From Phoebastria nigripes (taxonomy: Eukaryota; Chordata; Aves; Procellariiformes; Diomedeidae): DNA of 64,000 bases. Made by a program: the position numbers and the translations under genes. This document shows positions 10,871-22,338 of this stretch, in pieces. Each line of letters opens with the position of its first letter. Position 1 is the first letter of the stretch. The notes beneath the pieces were generated by a model. It was not told where the DNA came from and made no database searches. It worked only from the letters and a program-made list of their open reading frames with translations. The stretch lies in NCBI GenBank assembly GCA_035582835.1, contig JAYKAV010000966.1, forward strand, positions 61,287 to 125,286, given 5' to 3'.

Positions 10871-13069
10871 AAAGTAGAAGCAGAGGACAGGGATTTCCAG
10901 AGGTGGAGACAACAACCTGGAAAAATTAAGGATAGAGCAGAAACTGGGCTAGAAGAAACACCTTAAGAGAAGTTAGCTTATAAACTGTTGGAGGCAGTAG
11001 GAATACACAGAGGAGTCTCTAACATACATTTTCCCTTATATTTTTCACATGTAAGTATAACCCACACTACTGCTGAAATGCTGGTGACCCACCAACTACA
11101 CACAAAGGAATCTGGTGCATATAGAAAATTATCATCTTAGGCAAACATCTAACAGATGTTTGTTGCTGAACAGCAACAAAATAAAAAATCTTAGGCAATA
11201 TATTCACATTATCTATATCAGCAAGTGCACAAACACAGAACACAGAGCAACTGTCCCTGCTCCACAGACTTTATTATTTAATTTTACATAAGGAATGTCA
11301 AAAATAGGTCAAATAGCAGAAGACACTGATTTGGTAGAAACTATAAGAGTACAAGCAATTTAGCAAGTAGAACTTTGCTTTGGGACATTTCATGTCCTCT
11401 GTGATGGCACATGATTGCTGTATAAACCTGGCCAGATTCATTTGTGCTGGCTACCAACAATGTTTTTATTGGTTTCTAGTTATGTGGCTTTGCATGCTCT
11501 GAATTTCACTTTCACAGTCTTTCTTTGAGCTCAGATTAATGCATATATGCAAAATCTCAGCTCTTTTCCCTCAGTGTCTGTGCACCTATCATCTCAAGTG
11601 ACCTGAGTACACCAATTCAGAAGAGAAAGGGAAGAACTACCACCTCTTTTAGGCTATGCAAAAGCTTGTCTGGTTTCTATAAGCATTGTTATTATGGACT
11701 CCCTATGGTCTTCCTAGAGAGCAGAGCTGGTAAAGACTCATCATTATTTCACATGTCTGTCCAGGTTGAGATTTACATGTACAAAAAGGTACATCAGGGC
11801 AAACATATCTTCATTTCTCCCATTGAATTACCTCAACAGCATAGCCTTGTCATGGCTTTAGTTTGCCCTTTTGCCTCCTGTCCTGGTTTAACACATTTTC
11901 ATTACAATACTGATATCTTCTTGCTCAATAGCTCCATCTATCAGATACAGCAAATCTTTACGCCCAACAAGCAGTTGCATCTATGAAATGCATGGAAAGA
12001 GAGGCAGGGGCATATTTAACCTGAAGAAAGTTCTGCACCAGGGCATCTGTTTAGTGCCACAGGACTAGTGCCAACCCACAGACACGGTTGTTCCTGCAGG
12101 CACAGGTAGGACTGGTTTATGACCCCATACGCAGCCTGTGCCATGTACAACAGCCTGTCATGTGACAAAGCACATCATCAGTTATATAATTTCAGGCTAA
12201 CCATAGTTCTTTTCAAGCCNAATCCTGCCATTCTGCTACATGGTTCAATCCAGGCGTATGTACTTTGACCCAAATTGCCTCATTCTTTTTGGATGCATGT
12301 ATCCTTATTTTATGTATAATGTCATATCATGGCATGGAGTCCTGATGCTTCATCATCTGAACCAATATCTATTCAGAGTCCTACAGCTCCCATCTGAAGT
12401 GCATGCCTGGTTTTCCTTTGTTTCCACCATGGAAACTCTCCTGGGTGAGGAATGAAATGGGAGAATTGCAATCTCAAAAACATGGGCAGAAAATGTCTGA
12501 CTTGGCACTTGCCAGGGGTCCAGGTACTGGATAGGCATCATATCACAATGCTTCTCAACCTCCAGGACAATGACATCAATTTGATTACCAAAGTGTTTAC
12601 TTACACCAGAATTCAGCAAGAAAACCACAGAGTGGTTTTAATGTGGCTTAGCTAACTATTCCCCAAACTCCTAATTTGTCTTTGAAGTTTCTGTATGACC
12701 TAGACTTTTCTCGGTTTCTTCAGCAGGTAACCACATATTTATGGCATAGACCTGACACAAATACTATTTTTATGTGAGAACTTAGGTAAGCTTTAAATTT
12801 CTTCTTCGTCTACCTGGAGGATTCTCATGGCAAGGCAGGATTTTGCTGACTCCCACAGAAATGTGCAGTATGAAGATATCTTAGAGGACCATCTCTGAGG
12901 TATCTCAGGAGGGCATCTCAGAAAAGCAACAAGGTAGAGCAGTGATGACATATGTACCTCCCCTTCCAATCCCCCCATGCATACATACAACCCTTCCTTC
13001 TACCTTTCACCTTCTTTATGCTCTTTCTGTGTTCAGGGTGAATCTCACTTCTTTGAACTATTCTGCCAC
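10871..13069. other. intronic sequence, no gene recognised
   Basis: Open frames such as 11666-11986 (+) and 12353-12628 (-) overlap frames on the other strand and have no domain I recognise. No repeat family seen. Confidence 0.5.
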
Positions 13070-13088
13070 TTTTTTTTTTTTTTTTTTT
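13070..13088. repeat. poly-T tract (19 T)
   Basis: A pure T run 27 bp before LTR C. It could be a mononucleotide microsatellite or the reverse of an old poly-A tail; the 27 bp between it and the LTR hold no identifiable retrocopy. Confidence 0.9.
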
Positions 13089-13389
13089 AAATTCAACTGG
13101 AACGTTCTCTGGTGATGTGCTCATTTTGGCTGGGATAGAGTTAATTTTCTTCATAGTAGCTAGTATGGGGCTATGTTTTAGATTTGTGCTGGAAACAGTA
13201 TTGGTAATACAGGGATGTTTTCGTTATTGCTGAGCAGTGCTTACACAGAGTCAAGGCCTTTTCTGCTCCTCACACCACCCCACCAGCGAGTAGGCTGGGN
13301 GTGCACANGNAGTTGGGAGGGGACACAGCTGGGACAGCTGACCCCAACTGATGAAAGGGATATTCCATACCATNCGGCGTCATGCTCAG

Positions 13390-13397
13390 NATATAAA
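13390..13397 (+). promoter_or_regulatory. LTR C TATA box (first base ambiguous)
   Basis: nATATAAA in the same context as LTR A. The upstream CRE-like site reads nCGGCGTCA (13374-13382), so the palindrome seen in LTR A is lost. Confidence 0.6.
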
Positions 13398-13579
13398 GCT
13401 GGGGGAAGAAGGAGGAAGGGGGGGGCGTTTGGAGTGATGGTGTTTTGTCTTCCCAAGTAACCGTTATGTGTGATGGAGCCCTGCTTTCCTGGAGATGGCT
13501 GAACACCTGCCTGCCGATGGGAAGTAGTGAAGGAATTCCTTGTTTTGCTTTGCTTGCACGTGCAGCTTTTGCTTTTCTT

Positions 13580-13585
13580 ATTAAA
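13580..13585 (+). terminator. LTR C polyadenylation signal (ATTAAA)
   Basis: ATTAAA in the same position as in LTR A and B. Confidence 0.5.
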
Positions 13586-13716
13586 CTGTCTTTATCTCAA
13601 CCCACGAGTCTTCTCACTTTTACTCTTCCGATTCTCTCCCCCATCCCACCGGGGGGGAGTGAGTGAGTGGCTGTGTGGTGCTTAGTTGCTGGCTGGGGTT
13701 AAACCACGACAGGTGA

Positions 13717-14737
13717 GAATTCAATTAGTTTCTCCTGGATAATAACACAGTGTTGTCTTTCCACAATTCTTATATATCATTATTGACAATTATTTCTGTA
13801 TTTGCACCTTCACTAGCTACAATGTCATCCATAGGTAATACTGCATCTTTACTAGATTCAGCGTCAGAATCTCTCTGATGCCAGTATCTGACCTCTGCTT
13901 TCCCTCTGTCATTCTTAACTACCAAGAATTTTAATCCTGAAATAAAACCTTACATGTTAACTTTTCTGGGGGCAATACCAGAAGGTAGGAACTTCTGTGT
14001 AGAAAGTATGCAGCAGCAGACGTGTCTAAATTGCACTGCAGAACCAGCACCAAGGTGGGCTTGTGACTGATTCAGGGCTGACTCTAGTATGCCTTGGCTG
14101 ATAATACCCAGGGGAACTATGAGTGACCCAAACATTTGTTACTCTCTCAAATGCAGTTAATCATAAAAGGTGAATCTGGCACACTGGGATATTCAGGTAT
14201 CCATCTGCTCTTGCTATGATAACACCACACAGAGAAGACAAGCCAGTGCACTTCTCTTTAGAGATCTAGGATACTTCCTCTATAGTCACTGTTATCATCT
14301 GCCACAAGAGAAGGAGAGATTTGTTGTCAGCCTGAAAAGATATTGTCTAGAAGGACAGAACAGACCTAGATTCAAGCAGAATGTGAGGCATAGCTACCAA
14401 GAGATTTCAGTTTCCTACTGTTCAAATTTGAACTCTAAACTTGAGAATGTGTTGGCCTGAGCCATGAAAAGATGATGTAAAATCATCTCTTAACTTTTAA
14501 ACAGCTGCAGTACTCTAATCTACTGTGTTATACAATGGTGTCTCAGCATTACTGCTGAGAGTGAAACGTCTTGTCCCTGACATGAGCATTCTCAGTGCGA
14601 AAAAATGTTTTTGTCCCAGATCACGAACTGAATTTTTCTCAAACTGAAAATCCACACAAACGTACAAAAATCCAAATCAGTTCAACTGAAGAATTTGGTT
14701 CCATTCTTTCCAAAAAGATTTTGCTTCATTTATAAGT
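13717..14737. other. intronic sequence, no gene recognised
   Basis: Single-copy-looking sequence between LTR C and an older CR1. A 96-codon frame at 14170-14460 (+) has no recognisable domain. Confidence 0.5.
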
Positions 14738-15990
14738 ACAGTTAGTTCAGGTTGGAAGGGACCTCAGGTCTCTAGTCCAACATTCTCCTCCAAGAAGGGT
14801 CAGCTGTGCAGTCAGACCCGGCGTCTCAGGTCTTTATCCAGTCAGGTCTTGGAAAGCCCCAAGGATGAAAAGCGACTGCACAGCCTCTCTGGGCAGCCTG
14901 TTGAACTTAACTTCAGAGGGAAAAATTGGTTTCCTTTTATCCAGTCTGAATGACTTTTGTTTCAATTCATGCCCATGGTTTCCTGCTCTCCTACCACACC
15001 CCATTGTGAAGACTCTGGCTCTGTTCTCTCAGTGACCTCCATGTAGGCACTGGGGGCTGCTGTTCAGTCTGTCCAAAGCTGTCTCTGCTCCAGGCTGAAC
15101 AAGCCCACCTCCATCAGTGTCTCCTCACAGGGCAGGTGCTCCAGCCACCAACCATCATGGTGGCCTTGTGCTGAACTTGCTCCAGTTTATTAATGTGTGT
15201 CTTGTACTGGGAGGCCAGTATTCCAGATTGGAATGTGGCCTAATGAGAGCTAGGTAGAGAGGGATAATCCCTTCCCTCAATCTATCTGTATGCTTCTGTT
15301 AATACAGCCCAGCTGTCTGCGAGGCCTCCACAGCCTTTTCCACAGAGCTGCTCCCAAGCCAGTCAGTCTCCAGCCTGTATCATCGCAAGGGCTATACCTT
15401 TCCAGGTGCCAAACTTTGCATTGTCCTTGTTGAATTTTATGAGGTTCCTGTTAGCCCATTCCTCCATCCTGTCTAGGTTCCTCTGGATGACAACCCTTTC
15501 CTCCAGCATATCAACTATTACCCCCCCAATTCAGTACCATCTACAAACTTTATAAGAGTGCATGTCATTGCCTCCTACTGATCATTGGTAAAGATGTTAA
15601 AGAGGACAGGTTCCAGAACAGACCACTTGTTACTAGCCTCCAGGTAGAGCATGATCTGTAACCATGACCCTCTGAGCCCCATCATCCAAACTGACTCTTA
15701 CTTATTTGGTTGTACACCCACCCAGACTATAACATCCTAGCTTGGGTACCAAAATATTGCGGGACATGGTGCCAAAAGAATTGCTAAAATCAAGGTAAAT
15801 GACGTCCCCAGCTGTCCCCTCATCCACAAACCCTGATGTCCCAACACAGAAGGCAATCAGGTTGGGCAGGCATGTTGACTGTTCCCAGTAACCTTCTTCT
15901 CCTTTATGTGCCCAGAAATGTGTTTCAAGAGGGCCTGTTCCATGATTTTCCCAGGGACCAAAGTGAGATGGACCTGCCTGCATATATACC
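14738..15990 (-). mobile_element. older CR1 LINE copy, 3' half of ORF2 and 3' end
   Basis: On the minus strand the 3' end lies at about 14740 (GGTTGGAAGGGACCTCAGGTC-like sequence read in reverse). The body runs through ORF2 to the reverse-transcriptase region at about 15702-15983, where DVIYLDFSNSFGTMSRNILVPKL resembles RT motif A. AFD is replaced by SFG, and stops and frameshifts are common. Divergence from the copies at 6, 18 and 52 kb is clearly higher, so it is an older or different CR1 subfamily. It lies in the sense direction of GRM8. Confidence 0.88.
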
Positions 15991-16087
15991 TAAATATTTT
16001 TCAGCTTTTAAAGTTGTTCTTAAAATTGACTACTACCAAGTTACTTACAGGAAAATGGGGGAAGAAAAGGTGTCATCACAAACCATG

Positions 16088-16210
16088 TAACAGTAGTAAT
16101 GATAATTAGGAGATGTTACAGCACAAGTCCTATAACAGTAGTAGTAATAATTAAGAAGTGTTGCTGAATTATCCATAATAAAAATTGAGAAGTGTTACTG
16201 AGCTATCTAT
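16088..16210. repeat. degenerate minisatellite, about 45-bp unit
   Basis: Three imperfect units start near 16089, 16134 and 16175. Each carries an A/T-rich ATAATTA-like core followed by AGAAGTGTT. The first two begin AACAGTAGTA. The period is 45 bp for the first pair. Confidence 0.6.
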
Positions 16211-18159
16211 TGATTTTATTAATATTTTTTCTTTCTTTGTCTCTGTGGTATACTCTTGACATCTTGACCTTCCTTGTTCTATCTTCTTGAAATAAATAAA
16301 GAAGACTGAGACAGGAACCATATTTTAATATGCTTTAATTTGCTTTAATGTTCTCCAATTTGCACATTATGGATATTTAAATAACATAAATAATAATGAT
16401 ATCAATAACAAATTAGTATTCAAAGTGAAATGATAAAATATGGTGAAACCTGTGTGAAGTACATGGGATTCAGGTCAGCTCAATTAATAGTCTGTATTTT
16501 ATATGGTATATTTTACTTGACTACTTTATACAAATTAAGGGGTTCTATTCCTCAAGACATTTTATAGATGTTAATTATTAGTATAAAGTAAAGCTTTTTC
16601 TTCAGTACTGTGTTTCCAGTCCTCAAAGCCAACCCAGAATTCAACAGATTGCATATTTTTAAGATGTTGCCAATGTTTTAAACAGAAAATCCCTTTGGTT
16701 TACATTCCCATATACTCAGATTGTTGTTGCACATCTGCTGTAACGATTAAATAGGACATTCGATCTCTGGAGGAAAACCAACTCAATTCAGTGAAAGAAC
16801 TAAAAGGTAGATTTCCTTCCCCTTCTTAAAAATAAATTAAAAAAGACACTTCTGTTTTTTCTACTTTTAAACTGTAATTAATAAAAAATGACAGAGAGCC
16901 NCCACATGCCAAAAGGAACATGACCACACAATTGCTAGTTACTAAATACTGATTTTCTGTCATTAAAAAAAACTAAGAACCATCACTAGATTTGTTAGTT
17001 ATGGTTCTAATGCATCTAAATAAAGCGACCAACACTCCTTGTTCTTTTAAACTAATGAGATGATCTATTTGCTTCCCTTTCAGTGAACATGATCCAATGT
17101 GCTGGAATACAGTCTGCAGCCTGCAAAATGGTGGCCAGACAAAAAAGCCAACCTCGTAAGTTCCCTTAACTGCTTTCTTGGGCTATTCCAAATTAAATGC
17201 TCTATCTTGCCAGATCACCCAGTTTTTCAATGCAAAATTTAATGCTTGTCTAAACTAAAAAGCCTCTGCCACTAGCCAGTCTTCTGGGGCCATGCTGTCG
17301 AAGCGCCTTGATGTAGCCAAGAAGAGATGCTCTCCTGCCAGCACAGTTACATCACCTTACTGAATGACAGATGCAAAATTAACATTAGCTTTCCTCTATT
17401 GGCATAACCACACATTGGGGTTTTGCCAGTGTAACTATGTTAGTCAGCTTTGATATGTGAGTATGGGTTTTTTTTTTACTTTCCACTCTCCTAGCTTCGT
17501 TGGCAAGTCCTTGTAGACATGGCCTAAGAATGTTACTATTAATGATCAAAATGGCAGATGACATTGACTTCCGTCTATAAGGTATTTAACTTACTAAAAT
17601 GTACCCGAAGATTAAAAAAGTACGCTTGAGGACCATAGACTTCTGTTTGATTTGATTAGAAACAAATAGCTCATTGGAAATGTTTCTTCTAGCTGTTTGA
17701 CCAGAGACTCCAAGAAGTAACAGTCTCTATCTGAATTTTTTCCTATGTCGGAATAGTCACAGATTTATTCTGCAATGGAGGGATTTTATAAGGTGTAGTT
17801 CACACTACAGCTTTTTCCTCTCTTTAGCTCTCCATGTAGGACGTCCACTTCTACATAAAAGTTGGCTGAACCTGGATGCCAAACTATTTTTTTTTTAATT
17901 TGTGGTGGAATTAAGATGACTAAGGCTGGTCATAAGTAAATTCTAAGTACTTTTGATATACAATTGCATATACTGTCCATGCTTTATTCTGTCCAGCAGA
18001 ACTTCACCAATCCCTATGTTAGCCTGACAGATTTTACTGTATTTCCTTCTATCATTCCTATAAACCTGGAAAACTAAGTTGCTGTTGCTGTTGTTTAACC
18101 AGTGGTGAGTAAATCTGGCGTGCATTGCAGATATCTACAATATTCATTTTCTGAAACTA
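16211..18159. other. intronic sequence, no gene recognised
   Basis: AT-rich stretch with homopolymer patches (for example T runs at about 17467 and 17889). No coding or repeat homology recognised. Confidence 0.5.
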
Positions 18160-18462
18160 TCATAGAATCATAGAACGGTTTGGGTTGGGACCTTAAAGAT
18201 CATCTAGTTCCAACCTCCCTGCCATGGGCAGGAACACCTTCCACTAGACCAGGTTGCTCAAAGCCCCATCCAACCTGGCCTTGAACACTTCCAGGGATGG
18301 GGCATCCACAACTTCTCTGGGCAACCTGTTCCANTGTGTCGTGGTTTAACCCCAGCCAGCAACTAAGCACCACACAGCCACTCACTCACTCCCCCCCGGT
18401 GGGATGGGGGAGAGAATCGGAAGAGTAAAAGTGAGAAGACTCGTGGGTTGAGATAAAGACAG

Positions 18463-18468
18463 TTTAAT
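18463..18468 (-). terminator. LTR D polyadenylation signal, sense to GRM8
   Basis: Plus-strand tttaat reads ATTAAA on the minus strand, in the LTR R-region context. Because it faces the GRM8 direction, it is a possible intronic polyadenylation site. Use is not shown. Confidence 0.5.
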
Positions 18469-18649
18469 AAGAAAAGCAAAAGCTGCACGTGCAAGCAAAG
18501 CAAAACAAGAAATTCATTCACTACTTCCCATCGGCAGGCAGNTGTTCAGCCANCTCCAGGAAAGCAGGGCTCCATCACACATAACGGTTACTTGGGAAGA
18601 CAAAACACCATCACTCCAAACGCCCCCCNNTTCCTNCTTCNTCCCCCAG

Positions 18650-18658
18650 CTTTATATN
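18650..18658 (-). promoter_or_regulatory. LTR D TATA box (one base ambiguous)
   Basis: Reverse reading gives nATATAAAG, with CGGCGTCAT upstream. The ambiguous base occupies the same LTR position as the one at 13390 in LTR C. A promoter here would point in the GRM8 sense direction. Confidence 0.6.
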
Positions 18659-18976
18659 CTGAGCATGACGCCGAATGGTATGGAATATCCCTTTCATCAG
18701 TTGGGGTCAGCTGTCCCAGCTGTGTCCCCTCCCAACTCCTTGTGCACGCCCAGCCTACTCGCTGGTGGGGTGGTGTGAGGAGCAGAAAAGGCCTTGACTC
18801 TGTGTAAGCACTGCTCAGCAATAATGAAAACATCCCTGTATTACCAATACTGTTTCCAGCACAAATCTAAAACGTAGCCCCATACTAGCTACTATGAAGA
18901 AAATTAACTCTACCCCAGCCAAAACCAGCACACAGTGCCTCACTACCCTCATAGTGAAGAATTTCTTTCTTATATC

Positions 18977-20640
18977 TCATCTAAATCTACCCTCTTTCAG
19001 TTTAAAGCCATTACCCCTCGTCCTATCAATACATGTCCTTGTAAAATGTCCCTCTCCAGCTTTCTCATAGGCCCCTTTCAGGTACTGGAAGGCTGCTATA
19101 AGGTCTTCCTGGAGCCTTCTCTTCTCCAGGCTGAACAACCCCAACTCTCTCAGCCTGTCTTCACAGGAGAGGTGCTCCAGCCGTCTGATCATCTTCATGG
19201 CCTTCCTCTGGACTCAACCCAATAGGTCCNTGTCCTTCTTATGTTGGGGGCCCCAGAGCTGAATGCAGTACTCCAGGTGGGGTTTCACAAGAGTGGAGTA
19301 GAGGGGCAGAATCACCTCCCTCGACCTGCTGGTCACGCTTCTTTTTATGCAGCCCAGGATACGGTTGGCTTTCTGGGCTGNAAGCACACGTTGCTGGGTC
19401 ACGTTGAGCTTCTCATTAACCAACACCCCCAAATCCTTCTCCCCAGGGCTGCTCTCAATCCATTCTCCACCCAAGCCTGTATTTGTGCTTGGGATTGCCC
19501 CGACCCATGTGCAGGACCTTGTACTTGGCCTTGTTGAACTTCATGAGGCTCGCACGGGCCCACCTCTCAAGCCTGTAAAGGTCCTTCTGCATGGCATCCC
19601 TTCCCTCCAGCATGTCGACCGCACCACACAGCTCGGTGTCATCAGGAAATTTTCTGAGGGTGCACTCAATCCCACTGTCCATGTCACCGACAAAGATGTT
19701 AAACAGTACCAGTCCTAATACTGACCCCTGAGGAATGCCACTCGCCACTGGTCTCCACTTGGACATCGAGCTGTTGACCACAACTCTTCGAGTACGACCA
19801 TCCAGTCAATACCTTATCCACGGAGTGGTCCATCCGTCAAATCCATGTCTCTCCAATTTAGAGACAAGGATGTCGTGTGGGACAGTGTCAAATGCTTTGC
19901 ACAACTCCAGGTAGATGACGTCAGTTGCTCTTCCCTTATCCACCAATGCTGTAATCCCGTCGTAGAAGGCCACCAAATTTGTCAGGCACGATTTGCCCTT
20001 AGTGAAACCATATTGGCTGTCACCAATCACCTCTTTATTTTCCATGTGCCTTAGGATCGTTTCCAGGAGGATCTGCTCCATGATCTTGCCAGGCACAGAG
20101 GTGAAACTAACTGGCCTGTAGTTCCCCAGGTGTTCCTTTTTTCCCTTTTTAAAAATGGGAGTTATGTTTCCCCTTTTCCAGTCAGTGGGAACTTCTCTGG
20201 ACTGCCACGACTTCTCAAATATGATGGATAGTGGCTTAGCAGCTTCATCCCCCAGTTCCTTCAGGGCCCGCAGGTGGATCTCATCAGGTCCCATTGGCTT
20301 ATGCACCTTCAGGTTCCTTAGATGGTCTCAAACCTGATCTTCTCCTACAGTGGGCGGTTCTTCATTCTCCCAGTCAGAAGGCCCTTGCCTTCTGCGACTT
20401 GGGCAGTGTGGCTTGAACATTTGCTGGTGAAGACTGAGGCAAAAAAGTCATTGAGTACCTCAGCCTTCTCCATATCCCGGGTAACCAGGTCTCCGTTTCC
20501 TTCCAGAGAGGGCCCACATTTTCCCTCATCTTCCTTTTATCCCCGACATACCTATAGAAGCTTTTCTTGTTGCCCTTGATGTCCCTGGCCAGATTTAATT
20601 CTATCAGGGCTTTAGCTTTCCTAACCTGATCCCTGGCTGC
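18977..20640 (-). pseudogene. CR1 ORF2 relic, reverse transcriptase and C-terminal part
   Basis: Fragments in shifting frames give RT motifs in order: [17 protein letters not shown] and [33 protein letters not shown], and [14 protein letters not shown], where the usual first Asp of motif A is Glu. Next come [18 protein letters not shown] and FPDDTELC, the FADD box with Ala changed to Pro. C-terminal blocks ([44 protein letters not shown]) reach 18977. The last codons (WNRLP...) are cut by LTR D. Several frameshifts and stops make it inactive. Confidence 0.9.
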
Positions 20641-21797
20641 TCAGACAATTTCTCTGTATTCCACCCAGGCTATCTGTCCTTGCTTCCACACTCTGTAGGC
20701 TTTCTTTTTGTGTTTGAGTGTGTCCAGGAGCTCCTTGTTCNTCCATGCAGGCCTCCTGGCACTTTTGCCTGCCTTCCTCTTTGTTGGGATGCATTGTTCC
20801 TGAGCTTGGAGGAGGCGATCCTTGAATATTAACCAGCTTTCTTGGGCCCCTCTTCCCTCCAAGGCTTTATCCCATGGTACTCTACCAAGCAGATCCCTGA
20901 AGAGGCCAAAGTCTGCTCTCCTGAAGCCCAGGGTAGTGAGCTTGCTGTGCACCGTCCTCAGTGCCCTCAGGATCTTGAACTCCACCATTTCATGGCCACT
21001 GCAGCCAAGGCTGCCCTTGAGCTCCACATTCCCCACCAGCCCCTCCTTGNTGGTGAGAACAAGATCCAGCATAGCACCTCTCCTCGTTGGCTCCTCTATC
21101 ACTTGGAGAAGGAAGTTATCATTGATGCATTCCAGGAACCTCCTGGATTGCCTATGCCCTGCTGTGTTGTCCCTCCAACAGATATCGGGCTGGTTGAAGT
21201 CCCCCATGACGACTTGTGAACATGAGGCTGCTCCTATCTGTCTGTAGAGGGCCTCATCCACTCAGTCCTCCTGGTTGGAGGTAGCAGACCCCCCTGGTAG
21301 CAGACCCCCACCGTAATGACATCTGTCCCTGTCCTCCCTTTAATCCTGACCCGTAAGCACTTGGTCGGCTCCTCATCCATCCCCAGGCGGAGCTCCATGC
21401 ACTCCAGCTGGTCATTGACACAGAGGGCGACACCCCCTCCTTGTCTCCCCTGCCTGTCCTTCCTAAAGAGCCTGTATCCTTCCATTCCAACACTCCAGTC
21501 ATAGGAGCCATCCCACCATGTCTCCGTGATGCCAGTAAGGTCGTAGCCCTGCAGGTGTGTGCACGTCTCTAACTCCTCTTGTTTGTTCCCCATGCTACGT
21601 GCGTTTTCATAGAAGCATTTAAGTTGGGCCCCCAATGAAGCTGACTTACTGGCTGGAGTGGCTGGAATTCCTTTGTGTTGCTCTTCAGGCGCTCTCCTGC
21701 TGACCTGCGATCCTTCTCCAGGCGCTGGGCATCTATTGCTGGCCCTGGCATCAAACTGGTAGGAGTGGGATGGATTGAGGTTCCCCTCCCCCAGCAT
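20641..21797 (-). pseudogene. CR1 ORF2 relic, endonuclease domain
   Basis: An apurinic-endonuclease-like domain lies in two frames. 21797-21234 holds NARSMGNKQEEL, the catalytic-Glu region TGITETWWD, and GGGVALCVND. A frameshift near 21235-21260 moves the reading to 21261-20641, with [10 protein letters not shown] and LGCSGHEMVEF. The usual S-D-H triad is S-G-H here, so a catalytic Asp is missing. A stop follows EIV at 20641-20643. In CR1 this enzyme nicks the target DNA. Confidence 0.88.
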
Positions 21798-22338
21798 CTC
21801 TAGTTTAAAGCCCTCTTCACCAGCTTGGCAAGCCTATGACTGAAGATGCTCTTCCCCTTCTCTGACAGATGGACCCCATCAGCCCCCAGTAGACCAGGTT
21901 TCTCAAAGCGAGTCCCATGGTCTAAGCAGCCGAATGTCTGGCTGCGGCACCAGTCCTGTAACTATTTGTTGATTTGCCAGATTCGACTGGCCCTTTCAAA
22001 CCCCTTCCCTTTGGCCAAGAGGACTGATGAAAAAATTGCCTACACTCCGGAGTCCCTTACCATCACTTCCAGGGCTCTGTAATCCTTCTTGATATTCCTC
22101 AGACTGCTCCTGGCTGTATCACTGGTGCCCACGTGAAACAACAGCAGTGGATAATAGCCAGTGGACTGTACAAGGCTTGGTAGCCTCTCGGTGACATCCC
22201 TGATACGAGCCCCCGGTAAGCAGCAGACAGCGTGTCAGGTTGGCAAATGGGTGCCTCCGTACCTCTCAGAAGAGAGTTGCCTACTACTATCACCCATCAC
22301 CTTTTCTTAGTTGCACTGGTTGTTATATGGGAAGCAGA

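Larger units (their letters stand above)
13116..13711 (+). mobile_element. solo LTR C, same ERV family
   Basis: This 596-bp element starts TGTGCTCATTTTGGCTGGG and ends GGTTAAACCACGACA. The flanks are ggtga (13111-13115 and 13712-13716). A TATA box is at 13390-13397, with its first base ambiguous, and ATTAAA is at 13580-13585. Length and variants (CGGCGTCA before the TATA box, TTCTTATTAAAC near the 3' end) match LTR D closely. Ambiguous bases sit at 13300, 13308, 13310, 13374 and 13390. It is antisense to GRM8. Confidence 0.92.
18337..18932 (-). mobile_element. solo LTR D, nested in the CR1 ORF2 3' end
   Basis: This 596-bp copy in reverse starts TGTCGTGGTTTAACCCCAGCC and ends AAAACCAGCACA on the plus strand. 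The flanks are cantg (18332-18336) and cagtg (18933-18937), a 5-bp target-site duplication with one ambiguous base. The CR1 text reads across it (CAACCTGTTCCA...TG then CAGTGCCTCACTACC). Ambiguous bases cluster at 18542, 18553, 18629-18630, 18637, 18641 and 18658. It is the only LTR in the window lying in the sense direction of GRM8. Confidence 0.94.

Noticed and set aside
13070..13115. Poly-T run as the tail of a processed pseudogene
   Set aside because: Only 27 bp separate it from LTR C on the side where a retrocopy would lie, and these show no gene similarity.
13116..18932. LTR C and LTR D as the two ends of one provirus or as an inverted duplication
   Set aside because: They are in opposite orientation, have different 5-bp flanks, and the DNA between them holds CR1 and unique intron sequence without retroviral genes.
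19241..21504. Several plus-strand frames of 60-141 codons
   Set aside because: Shadows of CR1 ORF2 on the minus strand.
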